Positions 60,416-64,000 of a DNA stretch of 64,000 nucleotides are shown one piece after another; position 1 is the first letter of the stretch, and the number at the start of each line of letters is the position of its first letter. The notes below the pieces were generated by a model, which had not been told where the DNA came from, did no database searches, and saw only the letters and a program-made list of their open reading frames with translations. Both the position numbers and the translations under genes were made by a program. The stretch is taken from assembly GCA_005406025.1 (NCBI GenBank), contig BGZK01000080.1, positions 558,001 to 622,000 of the forward strand, in the 5' to 3' direction. The DNA comes from Eumeta japonica. Its lineage: Eukaryota > Arthropoda > Insecta > Lepidoptera > Psychidae.

Positions 60416-62439
60416 TTCTTGGGGGTTAATATTAATTAAATGAATTAATATTAATTTTTTGAGAGTTTAGTATGAAGCAAGGTTATTGAAGCCATTGAAA
60501 ATTCTAAGGCAGTCTAGTGATATGTGATATAGGACCTGTGTTTTTACAAATAAGTCGGATACCCTATTATTATATTATGTGTTTTATTGTAATTTTATTG
60601 AAATTTGCATTTAAATTCTGATAATTGATATTCCGATTATGAATGTGAATTTTGAGATTTTGCTTTGGTCGCTAAACAGCTTTCAAAGCTATACGACCAA
60701 AAATTCTCGGATCCTTATATTTTCATATGACTCATACGTGTATTCTTTCCACGTGCATGATACGCACCTCGTTCCAATGATCTATTAACTTTTGAATATC
60801 AAAAAAAAAAAGTATCTACGCAATCTTCCGACGAGAAGCCTTCCATTCATATTGGCGAATCGGTGGAAATCATGTTTGTCGCCGGCCGCCCGACCGGATT
60901 CCGCTCACGCCGGCCGGTCACGCGCGGGCGCCGGCTTGATTCCTTCATTCAATCGTTGAATGCCTCAAATTGTGGGGACGTTTGCCGCTACACGACTCGC
61001 TGACGCTCTATAGCAAGGAACTTACGTACACACGTTGCTACAGAGATCTTTACCGTTGAAAACCCCGAAATGATTCGATATTGCCAGATTTTGTGATTCG
61101 CGCATCGGCGGAACTTCGAGAGGCAAAGGTAGGTTTTCTTCAACGCGTTAATTTTATTTTAATACGTTTCGTTTATGGTTGGGGAGCAAACGCAACACCC
61201 ACTTCATTCCGCGTCCCGAGCGCCAAAATAACGATCGCTGCCGACGTTTTTGACGCGCGAGCCGTTCAAAGCGCTCCCGCGCACGTCACGATTTTCACGT
61301 TCGCACGAATCGCCAAAGCACAAATCCGGGAAAAGCGAACGTAACGACGGTAATTAAATATATTAATTACGAGGAAATTCGAGGAACTTTAATCGCATAC
61401 ACAAAACGCGATCCCTTTAAAATCGCGTCGCGCAGCTCGGGGCGGGGAAGGGTTACGTGTGTTTACGCTGTGTTATAGGCGTCTGTCTATTAAAGAAAAA
61501 GTGGTTAAGTGCAAACAGGTTTCTCGAGACCGGCATTCGGTAGTTCGATTTTCTGTTATTAAAATGTCCAAATGGACAAGTTTTTGACAACATCAAGGAG
61601 ATGCTAACAATTTGAAACTTTGTGTATAATAGTAACAAAGTCGAGTGTACTTATATGATTCTCATATTTCAAGTAAACATATTTTCGAAAAGGCTTATCC
61701 CCTTTTCAGTATAAATCTCGTAATCAATATTTATGATTTTGTCATACAGTTAAATCGTTAATTATTTATTTAGCTTTTTCCAACAGGTTTTAATAATTTG
61801 GATAGATTTTTGAAATTCACAGAATTCAGTTTAGAACTCGCTACTTCTTGCCCTTTAATATGGTATTAGAGTAAGGAATTTCTTGATGACATTTAATTTA
61901 TAGTCAACGTAAATTAAGTGTCATCAAAGCGATGCGTACGTTCGTATTAAAGAGGGGTACTATTATATTGTAGGTACATAATCGAGGGTACTAAAAAATA
62001 CATATTGAAGTAAAAGCGATGGTGCATAAATCAATAGCTACAAAGGGCTGGAAAGTTAAATAATACACCGTTTCAGGTCTTAGATTTGCAAACAGCACTA
62101 ATTCACTACAACTGTTGAGTCATAAATACAGGGAATAACTTTCATATCTAACTAAATTATATTTTTTATACGAAAATAGAATAAAAAACTTTGTATGTCA
62201 CTGTGACCACGATCACCGCAAGAGATATGTAGTTCTGAATCAGTAGGACATAAAAATATTACTGTGATTTGCGTGTTTTCGTTTGTTCAGAAGTAGAATG
62301 CATTTTCTTCTAACAGTGCACTGGTCGCTGGCTCGCGTTGTGTTGTTTGTCAAGTTGTGTGTCAAGTATCTTCTGTCCACAAAAACAGTTTGAAATATGC
62401 CATCCGAACTGTCCTCTGTCCTGTTAATATTATAAACGC
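60416..62439. other. Mixed stretch with two CpG-rich patches
   Basis: CpG-rich blocks lie at 60870-60940 (GCCGGCCGCCCGACCGGATT) and 61180-61345. The second is open in frame from 61081 to 61344 with an Ala-rich translation, but the frame starts at TTG and shows no domain. Either could be an exon or regulatory island. The rest is AT-rich. Confidence 0.4.
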
Positions 62440-62545
62440 AAAAGCCTGTGAAGATGGATGGGCGTTTGTTACTTTTAGAAGTAAAGAGACTACTGAACGG
62501 ATTTTCAAGAAATTTTTCAGGAATACAGCTTGTGTATTAAATTAA
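62440..62545 (+). repeat. Dispersed repeat, Helitron-type interior block
   Basis: GGATGGGCGTTTGTTACTTT, then AGACTACTGAACGGATTTTC and AAGAAATTTTTCAGG match a block common in lepidopteran non-autonomous elements (TTTGTTAC..ACTACTGAACGGATTTT). No ends are visible. The frame 62357-62545 is accounted for by this repeat. Confidence 0.5.
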
Positions 62546-62902
62546 CATTAATTTTGTACTTTATAAAGAAAATAGCTTTATCTCGCGGCTTTGTTCGTAC
62601 GCATATGGAAGTAATTCCGTATTTTTTCTCATACCGAATGGTTATTAGTAAAAAAAAAATGTTGATGGAGAATTGAGATTAACAGCAGTCGGCGATCGGA
62701 ATTGCGAACAGGACCGAAGTCAGGATCAAGAGTGAGAATACAAGATAATAAAAGAATGTAGAGTGTTTTCAGAATTGAGAACGCGGGCGAAACTAGGATC
62801 ATGGTTGCCAGAGTGGTTGATAAAGAGAGTCCATAAAAGATGAAGGAATTCATTTTATGTTCACAGGTGCAGGTGCGGGTAAAAATTATTCTTCTGAACA
62901 TG

Positions 62903-63061
62903 TACAGTACAATGCATGAAATTCTACCGTTGTGAAGTCGGTCACAATGGAATTGAATAGGAACTCGGGTGAGAAGAACGAAGGGTCGGGGAGCGTTGAA
63001 TCTGCGCATTGCATCGTTCGCAGGCAATTCAGAGCGGCAGAATTTCGTGCGTTGTACTGTA
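62903..63061 (-). mobile_element. Tc1/mariner-type MITE, copy 2
   Basis: The 155-bp unit (62905-63059) is flanked by TA on each side (62903-62904 and 63060-63061), with ends CAGTACAATGCATGAAATTC and, from the right, CAGTACAACGCACGAAATTC. Its interior, read on the minus strand, repeats the central blocks of copy 1 at 29074 (CTCCCCGACCCTTC, GTTCCTATTC). The copy is therefore inserted in the opposite orientation. Substitutions in both copies indicate old insertions. Confidence 0.85.
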
Positions 63062-63300
63062 CGAGCGAACTTCCCGAGCTAAACATCATTCCCAGGTGGC
63101 GTGGATCGGCTCAAGCCAAGGCCGCGTGCGGGGGCGTGCGTCGCAGATTTCCGTTTAAGTGCATTAGCGCTTTATATTTGGTCGATAAGCCTCTCCGTGA
63201 CGGTCTCGGAGCACCGTCCCCGCTACGTCGCGATCAAGCAAAAGGTACTCATATTTCGTTGTCGGTCAGAAGTTCGATTTTTAATCGTATAACAGAGTAA
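63062..63300 (+). CDS. Possible exon in CpG-rich DNA beside the MITE
   Basis: Two plus-strand frames stay open through this CpG-rich block. One starts at an ATG at 63101 and reads MDRLKPRPRAGACVADFRLS, with a hydrophobic stretch and then VSEHRPRYVAIKQK. It is followed by AAAG|GTACTC at about 63244, which could be a weak splice donor. The other (62932-63300) begins inside the MITE. No protein family is recognised. It may be an exon, or only GC-rich regulatory DNA in which stops are rare. Confidence 0.15.
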
Positions 63301-63825
63301 TACTTCATGTTTTAATATGGATAAAGACATATTATGTATGTTAAAAAGATATGCCTTATCGAAAGTGTTGGCTGCTCTGGGAATCATAGTTCGGCCGGAC
63401 TGGTGACAAATTAAGAATGAGCTAAATTTTGAGAATTCGAAATAGACGAGTCTAGAAGAAATGTTTTATTATTGTCAGTGAAACAATATAGCAGTATGAT
63501 CGCACCGGGTAGATACATTGTGGGGCCTCAGCCTACCTCTCTATGAAACCTCATCATATGAATACATGTCGAATTGACAACTGACCGGGCTATTTAGGTG
63601 TATTACAGACTTTAGGGTATGAAAAATTCAAGATTGCCAATAAAGGTTTTTCCTTCGACACAGTCAATGCTGTTGATACGATCCTTCGTGATTTTGGTTG
63701 GGGACATCCCAACTGATTGTCGATATGAACGGTCAATTTACATACGTGGCTCATTAAGTTCATTGGTTTGTAATTTTCAGCAAAGTGATCTTGATAAAGA
63801 AGGATACAAATTCTATATAGAAAAC
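63301..63825. other. AT-rich stretch, no gene
   Basis: A frame at 63619-63843 shows no recognisable domain and runs into the repeat that follows. Nothing else is seen. Confidence 0.5.
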
Positions 63826-63980
63826 AAATCCGGGCAAGTGTGAGTTCAACTCACATATAGAGGGTTCCGTACAACGACACAATATATTTGTGTTATGTAT
63901 TTCGGATTTTTTTTGCTCAGTTTCGGCAAGCTGTTAAGTTAACGGAAAATTATCTTTTAACTTACGGAACTATGTAGGTA
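63826..63980 (+). repeat. Dispersed GGTTCCGTAC-family repeat
   Basis: AAATCCGGGCAAGTGTGAGT followed by AGAGGGTTCCGTACAACG matches the start of a well-known lepidopteran repeat (CCGGCCAAGTGCGAGTCGGA, then GGTTCCGTAC). CTTACGGAACTATGTAGGTA at 63960-63979 resembles its far end. The interior is diverged. Confidence 0.6.
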
Positions 63981-64000
63981 TTTTGACAATTAAAATAAGA

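Noticed and set aside
61081..61344. 87-codon open frame in a CpG-rich block
   Set aside because: Starts at TTG, has no domain, and GC-rich sequence naturally lacks stop codons; kept only as a CpG patch.
1..64000. CRISPR arrays, operons, phage or plasmid features
   Set aside because: No regularly spaced identical repeats, no Shine-Dalgarno-led gene series and no prokaryotic-type gene density; the content is insect nuclear DNA.

Overview
The window looks like a gene-poor, AT-rich stretch of an insect nuclear genome, most likely a butterfly or moth (Lepidoptera). No operons, ribosome-binding sites or long uninterrupted reading frames occur. The longest open frame is about 149 codons and lies in a GC-rich patch. 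The lepidopteran assignment rests on dispersed repeats I recognise from that order: the GGTTCCGTAC/TACGGAACCC family, the ACGCCTATT..GTAGGCAG family, the AACTTCCACTGCTGGA-type family, Helitron-like elements ending CTAG|T, Jockey/CR1-type LINE tails and several mariners. No host protein-coding gene can be called with confidence; the window is probably intergenic or lies inside a very large intron.

Layout. 1-9 kb: a degenerate purine-rich hexamer repeat, a minus-strand LINE 3' end (about 1925-2480), a PIF/Harbinger-like MITE with TTA flanks (3008-3438), and a GC island with strong stem-loops (7195-7445). 9-15 kb: a direct duplication with a near-perfect hairpin in its spacer, and a GC island (13740-14190) with a symmetric CCAAT/E-box palindrome and a GATA palindrome. 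16-21 kb: a mariner tail and a second LINE 3' end. 23-32 kb: inverted repeats, a Tc1-type MITE, Helitron-like elements and a TA microsatellite. 33-36 kb: a decayed mariner and a tRNA-derived SINE. 39-43 kb: a MITE, two copies of the dispersed family and a tRNA-like core bounded by 11-bp inverted repeats. 45-51 kb: a third LINE 3' end and two decayed reverse transcriptases in opposite orientation. 52-53 kb: a modular AT-rich repeat. 54.1-55.5 kb: a structurally complete mariner (1313 bp, TIRs and TA duplication) with a broken transposase. 57.7-58.8 kb: a 1.09-kb foldback element. 60-64 kb: GC patches, a second Tc1-type MITE copy and further dispersed repeats.

Nothing here forms a pathway. The content is transposon history with GC-rich islands that are candidates for regulatory DNA or unrecognised exons. 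All transposase and reverse transcriptase remnants are broken, so movement of these copies would need proteins from elsewhere. Family names come from reading motifs by eye; no database search was possible.
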